NCBI RefSeq assembly: GCF_022531965.1
Contig: NZ_CP092831.1
Coordinates: 5,427,001 to 5,491,000 of the forward strand
Length of the DNA: 64,000 bases
Source: Paenibacillus peoriae
GTDB taxonomy: Bacteria; Bacillota; Bacilli; Paenibacillales; Paenibacillaceae
Reading direction: 5' to 3'
Shown: piece by piece, positions 52,867-62,493 of the stretch
Numbering within the stretch: the first letter of the stretch is position 1
How the letters are laid out: every line of letters begins with the position of its first letter
Made by a program: the position numbers and the translations under genes
Notes under the pieces: model-generated
The model's database searches: none
What the model was told of the DNA's origin: nothing
The model's input: the letters and a program-made list of their open reading frames with translations, nothing else

Positions 52867-54085
52867 CCACCTCGCCTCCGACATATCGTTTCTTGGCTGC
52901 ACCCAGCCCTATAAACATAAGCAGAACACTCAGGCATAAGAGCAGTAGCAGCGGAATTGTCCAGCCTTGTGTCGCATCATGCAAATAACCGAACAGCGTC
53001 GGTCCTGTCGCGGCCAACAAATACCCAAAGGATTGAGCCATACCCGACAGCTCTGCTGCCTGCTGCGGTGTCCGCGTCCGCAAATTGAAGAACATCATCA
53101 CTAACGGGAAAGCAAAACCACCCGCTATACCGATACATATGACCCAAATCACGCTCCACTGTGTAGCCCCAAGCAGAAATCCACCCAGACCGATAAAATA
53201 CAGCGCAGCCATAATCAGAACCAATACCCGCTGATCCTTCACTCGCGCCGCCCAAATAGGCACAATAAAAGTAAATGGCATTTGCGCAAACTGCATCACA
53301 GACAGCATCCAGCCCGCAGTTTCTGAATCCATTCCCTGTCCGCTCATCATTTCAGGAAACCAGGCGGCAGGAACATAGAACAAGGCAGATTGCAGCCCCA
53401 TAAACAGCGTCACCTTCCAGGCCAAAGACGATTTATACACATTCACGGTTTGGACAGATACTGCTGCGTTATTGGCTGTTTTGCGAGCCTTAAGGAGCTG
53501 GGGCACCCAGAGTAAAATACCTACGACACCCACAATCGCCCATATTCCCAAGGCACCTCGCCATCCCATACCTCCATTTATAGCCAGCGGTATACTCAGA
53601 CCGGATGCGGTTGCAGCGACCACATTCATGGATACGGAATATACGCCGGTCATCAGTCCGCTGTTGCGAGGGAACTCCTCTTTGATCAAGCTGGGCAGCA
53701 ACACATTACACACGGCAATAGCCAGTCCCAGCATGGCGGTCCCGACAAATAATGCAGTAACCCCTAACGTTGAGCGCACTACAATACCTGCGGTCAACAG
53801 CAGCAAAGCTGCAAAAATAATAAGAGGCGATCCGAAGCGGCGCGACAGTTTGGCTACAAAAGGCGACAACAGGGCAAAAGCCAGCAACGGCAATGTCGTT
53901 AATAGGCCACTCAGTGTATTCGAAATATGCAAAGAATCCTTAATCAAACCGATAAGAGGTCCTACCGAGGTAATCGAGGCGCGCAGATTGGCACCTACCA
54001 GAATGATCCCTACGGCAAGCACCCAAGGACCGGCATGCCACAAAGATTTGTATACCAAAGCTCGTTGGTGTTGCTGTGAACTCAT
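52847..54085 (-). CDS. MFS transporter, CynX/NimT family
   Basis: 412 residues from ATG 54085 (GGAGAATGGAGAG before). 12 hydrophobic helices; GIILVGANLRASITSVGPLIG and LAFALLSPFVAKLSRRFG match the cyanate/nitroimidazole family. Probably exports or imports small anions or toxic compounds; not determined. Confidence 0.88.
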   Translation of the reverse strand: MSSQQHQRALVYKSLWHAGPWVLAVGIILVGANLRASITSVGPLIGLIKDSLHISNTLSGLLTTLPLLAFALLSPFVAKLSRRFGSPLIIFAALLLLTAGIVVRSTLGVTALFVGTAMLGLAIAVCNVLLPSLIKEEFPRNSGLMTGVYSVSMNVVAATASGLSIPLAINGGMGWRGALGIWAIVGVVGILLWVPQLLKARKTANNAAVSVQTVNVYKSSLAWKVTLFMGLQSALFYVPAAWFPEMMSGQGMDSETAGWMLSVMQFAQMPFTFIVPIWAARVKDQRVLVLIMAALYFIGLGGFLLGATQWSVIWVICIGIAGGFAFPLVMMFFNLRTRTPQQAAELSGMAQSFGYLLAATGPTLFGYLHDATQGWTIPLLLLLCLSVLLMFIGLGAAKKRYVGGEVDDQTAI

Positions 54086-54118
54086 CTCTCCATTCTCCAA
54101 TCTATCTGTGTTATGCTC

Positions 54119-54160
54119 AAAGGCTCCAACCAAGTGTACGGCTGGAGCCTAGCAATTTTT
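54119..54160. terminator. hairpin between kduD and the CynX-like gene
   Basis: AGGCTCCA / TGGAGCCT stem with TTTTT on the plus side; may end read-through from the kdu genes. Confidence 0.5.
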
Positions 54161-54257
54161 ATCTCATTAAATTATAAAGGCATTCGTGCCATATGCATAG
54201 GACGGATCGACACAGCGCCCCAAGTCTTCAAGTTCAGCATATAGCTTCATTGAAAAA

Positions 54258-54299
54258 ATAAAAGCTGCCTGAAAGGATAGTTTCCTTTTGAGGCAGCTT
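54258..54299 (-). terminator. terminator after kduD
   Basis: AAGCTGCCT pairs with AGGCAGCTT, with an inner GAAAGGA/TCCTTT stem; T4 and a T-rich stretch follow on the minus strand. Confidence 0.8.
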
Positions 54300-54332
54300 C
54301 CAGTTCATAAACTTCGATGCGACCAGCGCTGC

Positions 54333-55109
54333 TTAACGTACCAGCCAGCCGCCGTCCACCGCCAAGATATGACCGTTCATATAGTCGGAACCCTGACTGG
54401 CGAGGAAAACCACAACTCCCATCAAATCAGACGGATCGCCCCAACGACCCGCAGGAATACGCGACAGGATTTCTTGATTGCGACTTTCATCCGCACGGAT
54501 TGGAGCTGTATTTGCCGTAGCAATATAACCCGGCGCAATCGCATTAATCTGAACGTTATGAACTGCCAGCTCGTTCGCAAATGCCTTGGTCAAACCAGCT
54601 ACCGCATGCTTGCTCGCTGTATACGGCGGAACGAATTTGCCGCCCTGAAAAGCAAGCATAGAAGCGACATTGATAATCTTCCCGCTTTTTTGCTCTACCA
54701 TCACCTTTGCCACTTCCTGGCTCAGATGATATACGGCATTCAGGTTAATCTCCATGACAGCGTCCCAATCCTCATCTTTATACTCCAGCAGAGGGGCGCG
54801 ACGAATCGTACCTGCATTGTTTACAAGGATATCAATTTTACCGAATTCATTGACGCATTCTTCTACAATTTTTTTAATGGATTCTTTCTCTGTCAGATCT
54901 GCCTGATAAAAGGCAACCTTCACACCCGTTGGCTCCAGCAAACGTCTTGTTTCTTCATACTCATCATTGTTAGCTACAATGAACAGGTCTGCACCCGCTT
55001 TGGCCAAAGCTACGGAATACCCTTGACCCAAACCAGTGTTGCCTCCTGTTACAATCGCCGTTTTACCTTTTAGACTGAAAAAATCCAATGAAAAATGGTC
55101 CAGACCCAT
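54333..55109 (-). CDS. kduD: 2-dehydro-3-deoxy-D-gluconate 5-dehydrogenase
   Basis: 258 residues, SDR. TGGNTGLGQGYSVALAKAG, NNAGTIRR, and YTASKHAVAGLTKAFANE (Tyr, Lys) with QINAIAPGYIATANTA are typical of KduD. It reduces 5-keto-4-deoxyuronate-derived DKI to KDG in pectin breakdown. Third gene of the kduI-kdgA-kduD operon; GGAGG precedes the ATG. Confidence 0.92.
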   Translation of the reverse strand: MGLDHFSLDFFSLKGKTAIVTGGNTGLGQGYSVALAKAGADLFIVANNDEYEETRRLLEPTGVKVAFYQADLTEKESIKKIVEECVNEFGKIDILVNNAGTIRRAPLLEYKDEDWDAVMEINLNAVYHLSQEVAKVMVEQKSGKIINVASMLAFQGGKFVPPYTASKHAVAGLTKAFANELAVHNVQINAIAPGYIATANTAPIRADESRNQEILSRIPAGRWGDPSDLMGVVVFLASQGSDYMNGHILAVDGGWLVR

Positions 55110-55158
55110 GTCTACGCCTCCATCACAAATTAGTATAAAAACCTATATTTCCTGAAGC

Positions 55159-55803
55159 CTACAGCGCTGCGCGTACTTCTTTATATTTAGCTACATAACG
55201 TGCTGCATTTTCTGTGATCAAGTCGTAGCGACCTTCCTTGGCTGGAGCCGTCAAATTACCCCCAATTCCCACAGCTACACATCCGTTACGCAGCCAGGTT
55301 TCCATATTATCCAGATCAACGCCACCCGTTGGCATAATCTGCACATGAGGCATTGGACCTCTGACGGCCTTCACAAAGTCCGCCCCCATTGCACTGCCTG
55401 GGAACAACTTCACGACATCGCTACCCAATTTCATGGCTTCCTTGATCTCATTCAGCGTCATACAGCCAGGCATATAAGGAATCGCGTACAAATTGCATAG
55501 CTTCGCTGTTTCTTCTTCAAAAGAAGGACTCACGACAAACTCTGCTCCGGCCAGAATAGCAATTCTCGCCGTCAGTGACTCCAGTACCGTTCCTGCACCA
55601 ATCACTGCCCGATCCTTAAATTCGTCTTTCAATCTTCGAATGACCTGATCCGCATCCGGCGTCGTAAATGTAAGCTCAATATTATCCAAGCCGCCTTCAA
55701 TGCAGGCTTTAGACATGAGATACGCTTCCTCCGCTGTGTTTCCCCGAATGACTGCGACGACACCTACCGAAGTGATATGTTCCAAAACTTTCTTTTTCGT
55801 CAT
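55159..55803 (-). CDS. kdgA: 2-keto-3-deoxy-6-phosphogluconate aldolase
   Basis: 214 residues from ATG 55803 (AAAGGATCAGGAAC before it). KDPG aldolase features: VVAVIRGNTAEEAY, GLDNIELTFTTPDA (Glu), GAGTVL, PYMPGCMTLNEI, VVKLFPGSAMGADFVKAV (Schiff-base Lys) and PTGGV. It cleaves KDPG to pyruvate and glyceraldehyde-3-phosphate. Confidence 0.92.
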   Translation of the reverse strand: MTKKKVLEHITSVGVVAVIRGNTAEEAYLMSKACIEGGLDNIELTFTTPDADQVIRRLKDEFKDRAVIGAGTVLESLTARIAILAGAEFVVSPSFEEETAKLCNLYAIPYMPGCMTLNEIKEAMKLGSDVVKLFPGSAMGADFVKAVRGPMPHVQIMPTGGVDLDNMETWLRNGCVAVGIGGNLTAPAKEGRYDLITENAARYVAKYKEVRAAL

Positions 55804-55881
55804 GTTCCTGATCCTTTCCACGAATGGGATGACCATGTACCTCAGCCGCTTGCAGGTTTACGCTCCAATACACTAATCGGA

Positions 55882-56712
55882 TTAACGCAACTCGCTCATG
55901 GCAACCTGATCCATGTCTTTGTATGTTTTATTTTCACCGGCCATGCCCCAAATGAAGGTATAGCTGCCCGTAGCCGCACCACAGTGGATAGACCAAGGTG
56001 GAGAAATAACGGCTTCATCATTTTTCATTACCAGATGACGCGTTTCGTTCGGTTCACCCATCAGGTGGAACATTCTTGCGTTCTCATCCAGTTCAAAGTA
56101 GAAATATACTTCCATCCGACGGTCATGAACATGTGTCGGCATAGAGTTCCATACACTGCCGTTTTCCAACGTCGTCATCCCCATAACCAATTGGCAACTT
56201 TGAATGCCTTCATCATGGATAAAGCGACGCAACGTACGGTTGTTAGCTGTTTCCTGCGAACCCAGACTTTCAGACGGTACATCGGCAAAAGACTGTTTCG
56301 TCGTCGGATACGTGGTATGAGCCAGGGCCGAAACGATATAAAATTTCGCAGGCTTTCCACTGGAATCGCTTTCAAAGATCAACTCCTTGCCACCTTTACC
56401 TACGTAGAGACAGTCTTTTGTGGCCAGCTCGTAAGTTTCACCGTCCACCTTGACCGTACCGCTACCCCCAACATTAAAAATGCCCAGTTCGCGGCGCTCC
56501 AGGAAAGTTTCCGCTTTGATTTGATCGTTACCTTCCAGTGCAACAGATTTATTCACGGGATAAATGCCCCCGATAATGACACGATCTTCATGCGTATAGA
56601 CCAGCTTTACCTCCTCAGGTACAAACAGTTCCTGGATTAGATAGTGCTGACGCAACTCTTCAGTCGTAAAATGTTTGGCATGTTCGGGATGAGTTGAATA
56701 ACGCATTTCCAT
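55882..56712 (-). CDS. kduI: 4-deoxy-L-threo-5-hexosulose-uronate ketol-isomerase
   Basis: 276 residues, the length of KduI. It opens MEMRYSTHPEHAKHFTTEELRQHYL; the cupin metal set shows in MPTHVHDRRMEVYFYFEL and a later IHCGAATGSYTFIWGMAGEN. It isomerises 5-keto-4-deoxyuronate to DKI. First gene of the operon, with AGGAGG before the ATG. Confidence 0.93.
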   Translation of the reverse strand: MEMRYSTHPEHAKHFTTEELRQHYLIQELFVPEEVKLVYTHEDRVIIGGIYPVNKSVALEGNDQIKAETFLERRELGIFNVGGSGTVKVDGETYELATKDCLYVGKGGKELIFESDSSGKPAKFYIVSALAHTTYPTTKQSFADVPSESLGSQETANNRTLRRFIHDEGIQSCQLVMGMTTLENGSVWNSMPTHVHDRRMEVYFYFELDENARMFHLMGEPNETRHLVMKNDEAVISPPWSIHCGAATGSYTFIWGMAGENKTYKDMDQVAMSELR

Positions 56713-56727
56713 AAAAACATTCCTCCT

Positions 56728-56824
56728 GTTTAGATAAACTTTTTTATCAACGGAATTGTTATAAAAGCGGTTTCTAACTCTACTTCTTAGCTAGAATTGT
56801 AATAATTATCTAAGGGGGTGTCAA
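56728..56824 (-). promoter_or_regulatory. kduI promoter, cre-like box and candidate KdgR operator
   Basis: On the minus strand TTGACA (56819-56824), 17 bases, TACAAT (56796-56801). A cre-like sequence TAAAAGCGGTTTCT (56762-56775, plus strand) and the perfect palindrome GTTTAGATAAAC (56728-56739) lie in the leader. CcpA and KdgR control of pectin genes is known in Bacilli; site assignments are inference. Confidence 0.6.
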
Positions 56825-56960
56825 CCTAAAACTTCGATTTTCCTAGAAAAACCCTTAATACACACGAAGTTTCACACGTTTTTTACCTTTTGATAAACAA
56901 AACCACATTTTTTTATCTATATTACCCAAAAAGTTTTTAGCAAATATATCAACTTCATCA

Positions 56961-57036
56961 TTGTGAAAAACCGATTTATGTGATAATTTCAATTTATTCA
57001 GTTGGTGCATGCGCTTACAGATTAAGTTTACTAAAC
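56961..57036 (+). promoter_or_regulatory. kdgK promoter and candidate KdgR operator
   Basis: TTGTGA (56961-56966), 17 bases, TAATTT (56984-56989). The palindrome GTTTACTAAAC (57026-57036) lies just before the ribosome binding site and resembles that upstream of kduI. Confidence 0.5.
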
Positions 57037-57052
57037 ACAAGGAGGAATTCAA

Positions 57053-58009
57053 ATGACCGCAACATTGGATGCTGTTACCTTCGGAGAACCGATGGCCATG
57101 TTTTACGCCAATGAAGCAGGCTCTCTGGATGAGGTGCGTTCATTCACCAAAGCGTTGGCCGGGGCAGAGACGAATGTTTCGGCAGGTTTGTCGCGTTTGG
57201 GGCTACGAGCCGGACTCGTAACCAAACTCGGCGAGGATACGTTCGGCAAGTTCATTGCCGATGCGCTACGTCAGGAAGGAATCGACACCCAGAATGTCAT
57301 GTTTACCAAAGACCACTCTACCGGGATGCTGATTAAATCCAAAGTTATAAGTGGGGACCCCGAGGTGGAATACTTCCGCAAGCATTCCGCCGCTTCCACA
57401 CTGAGCATCGCTGATTTTAACGAAGCTTACTTTGCCGGGGCTCGCCATCTGCATTTCACAGGTATTTCCGTTGCCCTCTCCGCTGAATGCCGCGAATTCG
57501 CACGACATGCGCGGCAATTCATGAAGAAGGCAGGCAAAACCGTATCCTTCGATCCTAACCTCAGACCCAAATTATGGCCTGACACACAAACGATGGTGGA
57601 GGCGATTAACGAAGCATCTGAGGGGTGCGACTGGCTTCTACCGGGGATTCATGAAGGTAAAATATTGACGGGCTATACTTCGCCCGAGGATATTGCTTCG
57701 TTCTACCTTGACCGTGGTACCTCACTGGTCATCATCAAGCTGGGAACCGAAGGCGCATATTACAAATCCGCAGATGCTGAGGGATATGTCAAACGCTTCC
57801 GCGTAGATCAAGTCGTGGATACCGTCGGTGCGGGTGACGGATTTGCCGCAGGTGTTATCAGCGCGCTACTGGAAGGCTTGCCCCTGGCAGAGGCAGTCAA
57901 ACGCGGTAATGCACTTGGTGCGCTGGCTGTCATGTCAGCCGGAGACATGGATGGCTATCCGACGCGAGCCGAACTGGAATCTTTTTTGCTCAGCGCCAGC
58001 ACAAATTAG
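57053..58009 (+). CDS. kdgK: 2-keto-3-deoxygluconate kinase
   Basis: 318 residues, PfkB family. FGEPMAMFYANEAGSL start, GAETNVSAGLSRLG, VSFDPNLRPKLW and DTVGAGDGFAAGVISALLEG (catalytic Asp) are the signatures. It phosphorylates KDG to KDPG for the aldolase. It is divergent from kduI and convergent with kdgR. AAGGAGG precedes the ATG. Confidence 0.92.
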   Translation: MTATLDAVTFGEPMAMFYANEAGSLDEVRSFTKALAGAETNVSAGLSRLGLRAGLVTKLGEDTFGKFIADALRQEGIDTQNVMFTKDHSTGMLIKSKVISGDPEVEYFRKHSAASTLSIADFNEAYFAGARHLHFTGISVALSAECREFARHARQFMKKAGKTVSFDPNLRPKLWPDTQTMVEAINEASEGCDWLLPGIHEGKILTGYTSPEDIASFYLDRGTSLVIIKLGTEGAYYKSADAEGYVKRFRVDQVVDTVGAGDGFAAGVISALLEGLPLAEAVKRGNALGALAVMSAGDMDGYPTRAELESFLLSASTN

Positions 58010-58090
58010 TCCGGGATCATCCCCCGCGTAACCTTCACTGCTATGAGCGCAAGCTCAACAAAGGCCGCATCCAAAGTCGGCTTAACTTCC

Positions 58091-58165
58091 AATAGCCCGT
58101 ATTCGCATTTGTGTGACCTGAGCAGCATACGCATACTCAGGTCGTACAAAGGAATACGGGCTATT
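58091..58165. terminator. nested hairpin between convergent kdgK and kdgR
   Basis: AATAGCCCGTATTC pairs with GAATACGGGCTATT (58091-58104 / 58152-58165) around an inner GACCTGAG/CTCAGGTC stem (58115-58122 / 58136-58143). It should stop both transcripts. Confidence 0.8.
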
Positions 58166-58190
58166 TTATAATATAAGACATGATGCTCGT

Positions 58191-59204
58191 CTACAGCGTT
58201 TTGACGGATTCTCCCCGATTGATATCCGGCACAAATCGGTAAATAATCGGAACCGATTCGCCGCCTTCCTCAATACTGGACAGCAGCGTTTTTGCCGCCT
58301 GCTTCCCCATATCCGCAATCGGTTGCGTAATGGTCGTAATCGGCGGATTGTAAATATGGGCAAACTCCGCATCGTCAATTCCGATAATGGACAGCTCTGC
58401 CGGAATGCGTATACGGCGGGCATTCACATACTTCAACACCTCAGCCAACACGATATCATTCCCGGCCAACAGCGCAGTCGGCGGCTCAGGCAGTTGGAAA
58501 AGCTCCTTCAGCGTCTGCTGGATTTCTTCTCTCGGCACGCTGTGCATATATTCTTCTCGAAATGGCATGCCATGCTCTTCCAATGCCTTCTTGTATCCGC
58601 TGAGCCGCTCCACTCGTGGAGTAATCCGATTCAAGCCAAGGGGCAAGGTAATCAGCGCAATTCGCTCATGCTTGTGAGCCACAAGTTCCTGAATCGCCAG
58701 CTTAATCGCCATTTCGTTATCCAACAGCAGGCTACGTGTATTGACACCGTCCACCAAGCGGTCCAAAAACACCAATGGATACTTTTCACGAATGAGCTGG
58801 TTGTAAATGTCTGCATGCTTGCCTGTCGGGAAGATAATTAAGCCGTCCACTTGACGGGCCTTGAGCATCTCAATATACTGGCCTTCCTTGTCGGGGTTTT
58901 CATCGGCGTTGCAAATGATCACCTGAATGCCGAAAAGCTGCAATTCCTCCTCAATCGCACGGATAGACTGGATCGACAGCGTATAATCAATGTTGGCTAC
59001 AATGACTCCCACCATAAATGTCCGGTTCTGCTTCAAGCTGCGGGCCAGCCCGTTAGGCTGATAATTCAGCTCTTGAATAACTTCGGCAATCCGGTCCCTT
59101 GTCTGGTCGCTCATATATTTATATCGTTTGTTCAGAAATTGCGAGACAGTGCTTTTAGACACTCCTGCCTTCTGGGCAACATCTTCAATCGTCGGCTTCT
59201 TCAT
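58191..59204 (-). CDS. kdgR: LacI-family regulator, KdgR-like
   Basis: 337 residues. The HTH is PTIEDVAQKAGVSKSTVSQFLNKRYKYMSDQTRDRI, followed by a hinge helix NGLARSL and a periplasmic-binding-like core (GVIVANIDYTLS to IGIDDAEFAHIYNPPITT). By context it represses the kdu/kdg genes and is released by KDG. A TTTTAGTAAAT site lies at 59260-59270 in its own upstream region. Confidence 0.85.
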   Translation of the reverse strand: MKKPTIEDVAQKAGVSKSTVSQFLNKRYKYMSDQTRDRIAEVIQELNYQPNGLARSLKQNRTFMVGVIVANIDYTLSIQSIRAIEEELQLFGIQVIICNADENPDKEGQYIEMLKARQVDGLIIFPTGKHADIYNQLIREKYPLVFLDRLVDGVNTRSLLLDNEMAIKLAIQELVAHKHERIALITLPLGLNRITPRVERLSGYKKALEEHGMPFREEYMHSVPREEIQQTLKELFQLPEPPTALLAGNDIVLAEVLKYVNARRIRIPAELSIIGIDDAEFAHIYNPPITTITQPIADMGKQAAKTLLSSIEEGGESVPIIYRFVPDINRGESVKTL

Positions 59205-59370
59205 CGGTACACTCCTTGTCTTTCATGTACTGCGTTAGTGCAACAAAAGTATATCTTTTTTTTAGTAAATTTACCAGACTTCTATTTATGAAAGCCATTA
59301 TGATATAAGTTGAACTTCAAAATTGCCTATCGTGCCACTGTATAAAAGGATGGTTCTCCCGGCAGCAAAA

Positions 59371-59403
59371 GAGGCAGTTCAAGATGTTCTCTTGAACTGC
59401 CTC
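59371..59403 (-). terminator. terminator after the MATE transporter gene
   Basis: A perfect 14-bp stem GAGGCAGTTCAAGA / TCTTGAACTGCCTC with a 5-base loop; TTTT follows on the minus strand. Confidence 0.85.
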
Positions 59404-59460
59404 CACGTATACAACTCTATCGAAAAGCTAGGTTCCAGTTGGCCCTAAATACTACTCGGA

Positions 59461-60870
59461 TCAGTGTGCTGGAACAGGCGTTGCAGACTGATCTGGTGTA
59501 TCGTGCTCGATCAGCGCATGCTTTTCCCATAACCGGCTTTTCCAGCGGGCATACATGATGACAGCACGAGTCCATTCATCAGCAGCAATCGCCAGCCACA
59601 CACCGGCGAGCCCCATATCCAGCTTGAACACCAGCAGATAACCCAGCGGCAAGCTCATACAGACCATAGAGATTAGTCCCATAAAAACCGGGAACTTGGC
59701 ATCTCCAGCAGCACGCAACGAGTTAATAATGACGATATTCGTCGTCCGGCCAGTTTCTAGCAGAATGCTAAGTAAAATGACTTGCGCTCCCAAACGAATG
59801 ATTTCAGGGTTCTCTGTAAATAAACCGAGCAAAGGTACACGGAAAAAGATAACCACCGCATCAATAATCACAGTCACGAGTAGCGCCCATTTCACACTGT
59901 TCAATACACGTTTATAAGCCGTATCCTTCTCTCTGGCTCCCACGAGCCTTCCCACTACGATAGCCGTTCCCATACCAACGGCCATACTGAACAAATAAAT
60001 ATAGCTCGAAATATTATTGGCATATTGACGTGTCGCCATCGCTTCTGCGCCCAGATAGGTCACATACAGTGTGAATATGAGCTGACACGACTGATACATG
60101 ATAGACTCCAGCGCGGATGGTACACCAATACGCAATATTTTAGAGATAAACTTTTTGGACAAGTGAACGTAATATTTCCACTCGACACGAACCTCAGTGA
60201 CCCGGTACATCAGCCAGAAGAAGATCAAGAGACAAATAAAGCGGCTACCTACTGTAGAAATAGCAGCACCTTCTACACCGAGTGCTGGCATTCCCCAATG
60301 CCCCAAAATCAAAACATAGTTGCCGACCACGTGGATCACGTTCATAAAAACCGATACATACATCGTTTCTTTGGTAAAACCGTGCGTACGAATGGTCGCC
60401 GCCAGCGCGTTAATCAATGCCTGAAGGAAAATAGCCCCCCCGACGATGCTCATATAGGATTCCGCATACGTAAGAATGTCCCCCTGGACATTCAACCATT
60501 GCAACATATGCGTACCAAACACAAGAAAAATTACGCTTAGCAAAAGACCTACCATCAAATTCAACGTAATGGCCGTACCTGTAACCTGGGCCGCTTCGAC
60601 TAGTTTCTTAGAACCGATATATTGAGCTACGACGATAGCAGCGCCGTTGCCGATAACCTCCAGTACAAGGATAGCGATTGAAATAATTTGGTTGGACGCA
60701 CCCACACCCGACACTGCATTATCAGATACAGAGCTGAGCATGAATGTATCGACGCTTCCCATTAACATAAACAGGAATAATTCAAGGAAAATAGGCCATG
60801 TCAAACGGAACAAATTCAGTTCCTTGGCTTCGGACAATACCGAACCATTTTTTAGTGCTCTGGTTGTCAT
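59461..60870 (-). CDS. MATE family efflux transporter
   Basis: 469 residues, 12 membrane helices; LTWPIFLELFLFMLMGSVDTFMLS and VGASNQIISIAILVLEVIGNGAAIVVAQYIG are the MATE NorM-type start. Exports drugs or cationic compounds by Na+ or H+ exchange (family knowledge). AAAGGTGAATG precedes the ATG. Gap 60871-61228: AT-rich, a CCTGT/ACAGG hairpin near 61103-61129, no gene seen. Confidence 0.88.
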   Translation of the reverse strand: MTTRALKNGSVLSEAKELNLFRLTWPIFLELFLFMLMGSVDTFMLSSVSDNAVSGVGASNQIISIAILVLEVIGNGAAIVVAQYIGSKKLVEAAQVTGTAITLNLMVGLLLSVIFLVFGTHMLQWLNVQGDILTYAESYMSIVGGAIFLQALINALAATIRTHGFTKETMYVSVFMNVIHVVGNYVLILGHWGMPALGVEGAAISTVGSRFICLLIFFWLMYRVTEVRVEWKYYVHLSKKFISKILRIGVPSALESIMYQSCQLIFTLYVTYLGAEAMATRQYANNISSYIYLFSMAVGMGTAIVVGRLVGAREKDTAYKRVLNSVKWALLVTVIIDAVVIFFRVPLLGLFTENPEIIRLGAQVILLSILLETGRTTNIVIINSLRAAGDAKFPVFMGLISMVCMSLPLGYLLVFKLDMGLAGVWLAIAADEWTRAVIMYARWKSRLWEKHALIEHDTPDQSATPVPAH

Positions 60871-61228
60871 TCATTCACCTTTCTTCATAGATTTATTTAA
60901 CGATCAAAAGGTATGTTAGCATAGTCATTCTGAAAATACATCCCGTTTACGTAAAATGGTTTGCAAAATGCGTAAGAATTCATTTATCACCCTCTTTATA
61001 ATTGATTATCGAACTTTATTGAAACAGGATATTACAAGAATATACCGGCAAATCTGGGCTTATCGACGCAATTATGAGCTAAAGAGTATAATAGAATACG
61101 AGCCTGTGAGCATTGCCGCTGACAGGTTGTGAAAATTGTTGTACGCTTCCTAAGCATAATTCACGAATTAAAGAGGGAATATATAGGACATTCATAGGGT
61201 TAAAAGGTAATAAAGGAGGCTTTTACAG

Positions 61229-62236
61229 ATGACTCAATCATTTCAAGCCCTTGTCGTCGATCAGACGCAGGACGGTGAAGTTCAAGCAGAGGTGCGTTCT
61301 CTGGAAGCTAGCAGTTTACCTGCTGGAGAAGTATTGATTCGTGTCGCTTATTCCAGCATCAACTATAAAGATGGGCTTGCTGCCCGCAAGGATGGCAATA
61401 TCGTCAAATCCTATCCGTTCGTACCAGGCATAGATTGCTCGGGAACCGTCGTCTCTTCGGAGGATAGCCGCTTTAGCGAAGGACAAGCGGTGCTCGTTTC
61501 CGGATACGGGCTGGGTGTGTCTCAATTCGGAGGATTCAGCCAATATGCACGCGTGCCTGCGGACTGGGTGGTTCCACTTCCAGACGGACTCACGCCGAGA
61601 GAGGCGATGATTTTCGGGACAGCCGGATTCACCGCGGCCCTGTCGTTATATCGGCTGGAGCAAAACGGCGTTACTCCGGAGCAGGGGAAGGTACTTGTCA
61701 CCGGAGCGACGGGCGGCGTAGGCGGGGCAGCTATTGCCTTGCTGAACAAGAGAGGCTATCATGTCGTAGCCAGCAGTGGCAAGGCCGATGCGCATGATTA
61801 CCTCAAGGCGCTCGGAGCAGCCGAGGTTATTTCTCGCGAGGAGGTCTACGACGGCGCGGAGAGCATCCGCCCGCTGAGCAAGCAGCTTTGGCAAGCGGCT
61901 GTTGATCCTGTAGGGGGAAAGCCGCTCGCTTCGCTGCTCAGCCAGATCGCCTACAACGGCTCCGTTGCCGTGAGCGGCCTGACGGCAGGAACCAAGCTGC
62001 CTACGACGGTGCTGCCGTTTATTTTGCGCGGCGTAAGTCTGCTGGGCATAGACTCTGTCTTCTGCCCATACGACACCCGTGTAGCGATCTGGAAGCGACT
62101 TGGCAGCGAATGGAAGCCGGAACAGCTAGAGCAGCTCGTTGAGCGCGAAGTCGGATTGGCCGACCTGCCCAGCGCGCTCGAAGACATCCTTGCAGCCCGC
62201 TCGCAAGGAAGAACGCTTGTACGACTGGCTGACTAA
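61229..62236 (+). CDS. YhdH/YhfP-type NADPH:quinone oxidoreductase (acrylyl-CoA reductase-like)
   Basis: 335 residues of the zinc-less MDR family. YSSINYKDGLAARKDGNIVKSYPFVPGIDCSGTV, FGTAGFTAALSLYRLEQNG and VTGATGGVGGAAIALLNKRGYHVVASSGK are diagnostic of YhdH/YhfP. It reduces acryloyl-CoA or quinones with NADPH (family inference). AAAGGAGG precedes the ATG. Confidence 0.9.
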   Translation: MTQSFQALVVDQTQDGEVQAEVRSLEASSLPAGEVLIRVAYSSINYKDGLAARKDGNIVKSYPFVPGIDCSGTVVSSEDSRFSEGQAVLVSGYGLGVSQFGGFSQYARVPADWVVPLPDGLTPREAMIFGTAGFTAALSLYRLEQNGVTPEQGKVLVTGATGGVGGAAIALLNKRGYHVVASSGKADAHDYLKALGAAEVISREEVYDGAESIRPLSKQLWQAAVDPVGGKPLASLLSQIAYNGSVAVSGLTAGTKLPTTVLPFILRGVSLLGIDSVFCPYDTRVAIWKRLGSEWKPEQLEQLVEREVGLADLPSALEDILAARSQGRTLVRLAD

Positions 62237-62322
62237 GCAGAAAGATATCGGCAATCTATCTGTTAACCTGGTTTTGCGTGAGGAAATATTCATTCCGTAG
62301 GGTCTAGCTTTGCAAAACATAA

Positions 62323-62367
62323 GAAGCTTGTAAATCTGAACTTTTGAGATTTACAGGCTTCTTTTTT
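62323..62367 (+). terminator. terminator after the YhdH-type gene
   Basis: GAAGC-TGTAAATCT pairs with AGATTTACA-GCTTC (about 62323-62336 / 62347-62361), followed by six Ts. Confidence 0.85.
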
Positions 62368-62493
62368 CGTGTGATACATTTGAAGAAAAACAAAATATAT
62401 CGAATCAGACGGTTTACTTTTCGCAACCAAATGAACCTTATGAGGGCCTCAGTTGTTATATAGATAAACTGCACAAGAAAGGAGAGCACATCA

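Noticed and set aside
54288..55073. Long plus-strand frame opposite kduD
   Set aside because: Mirror of a well-supported SDR gene; product has no recognisable domain.
55777..56640. 287-residue plus-strand frame opposite kduI
   Set aside because: Shadow of kduI, which carries clear family motifs.
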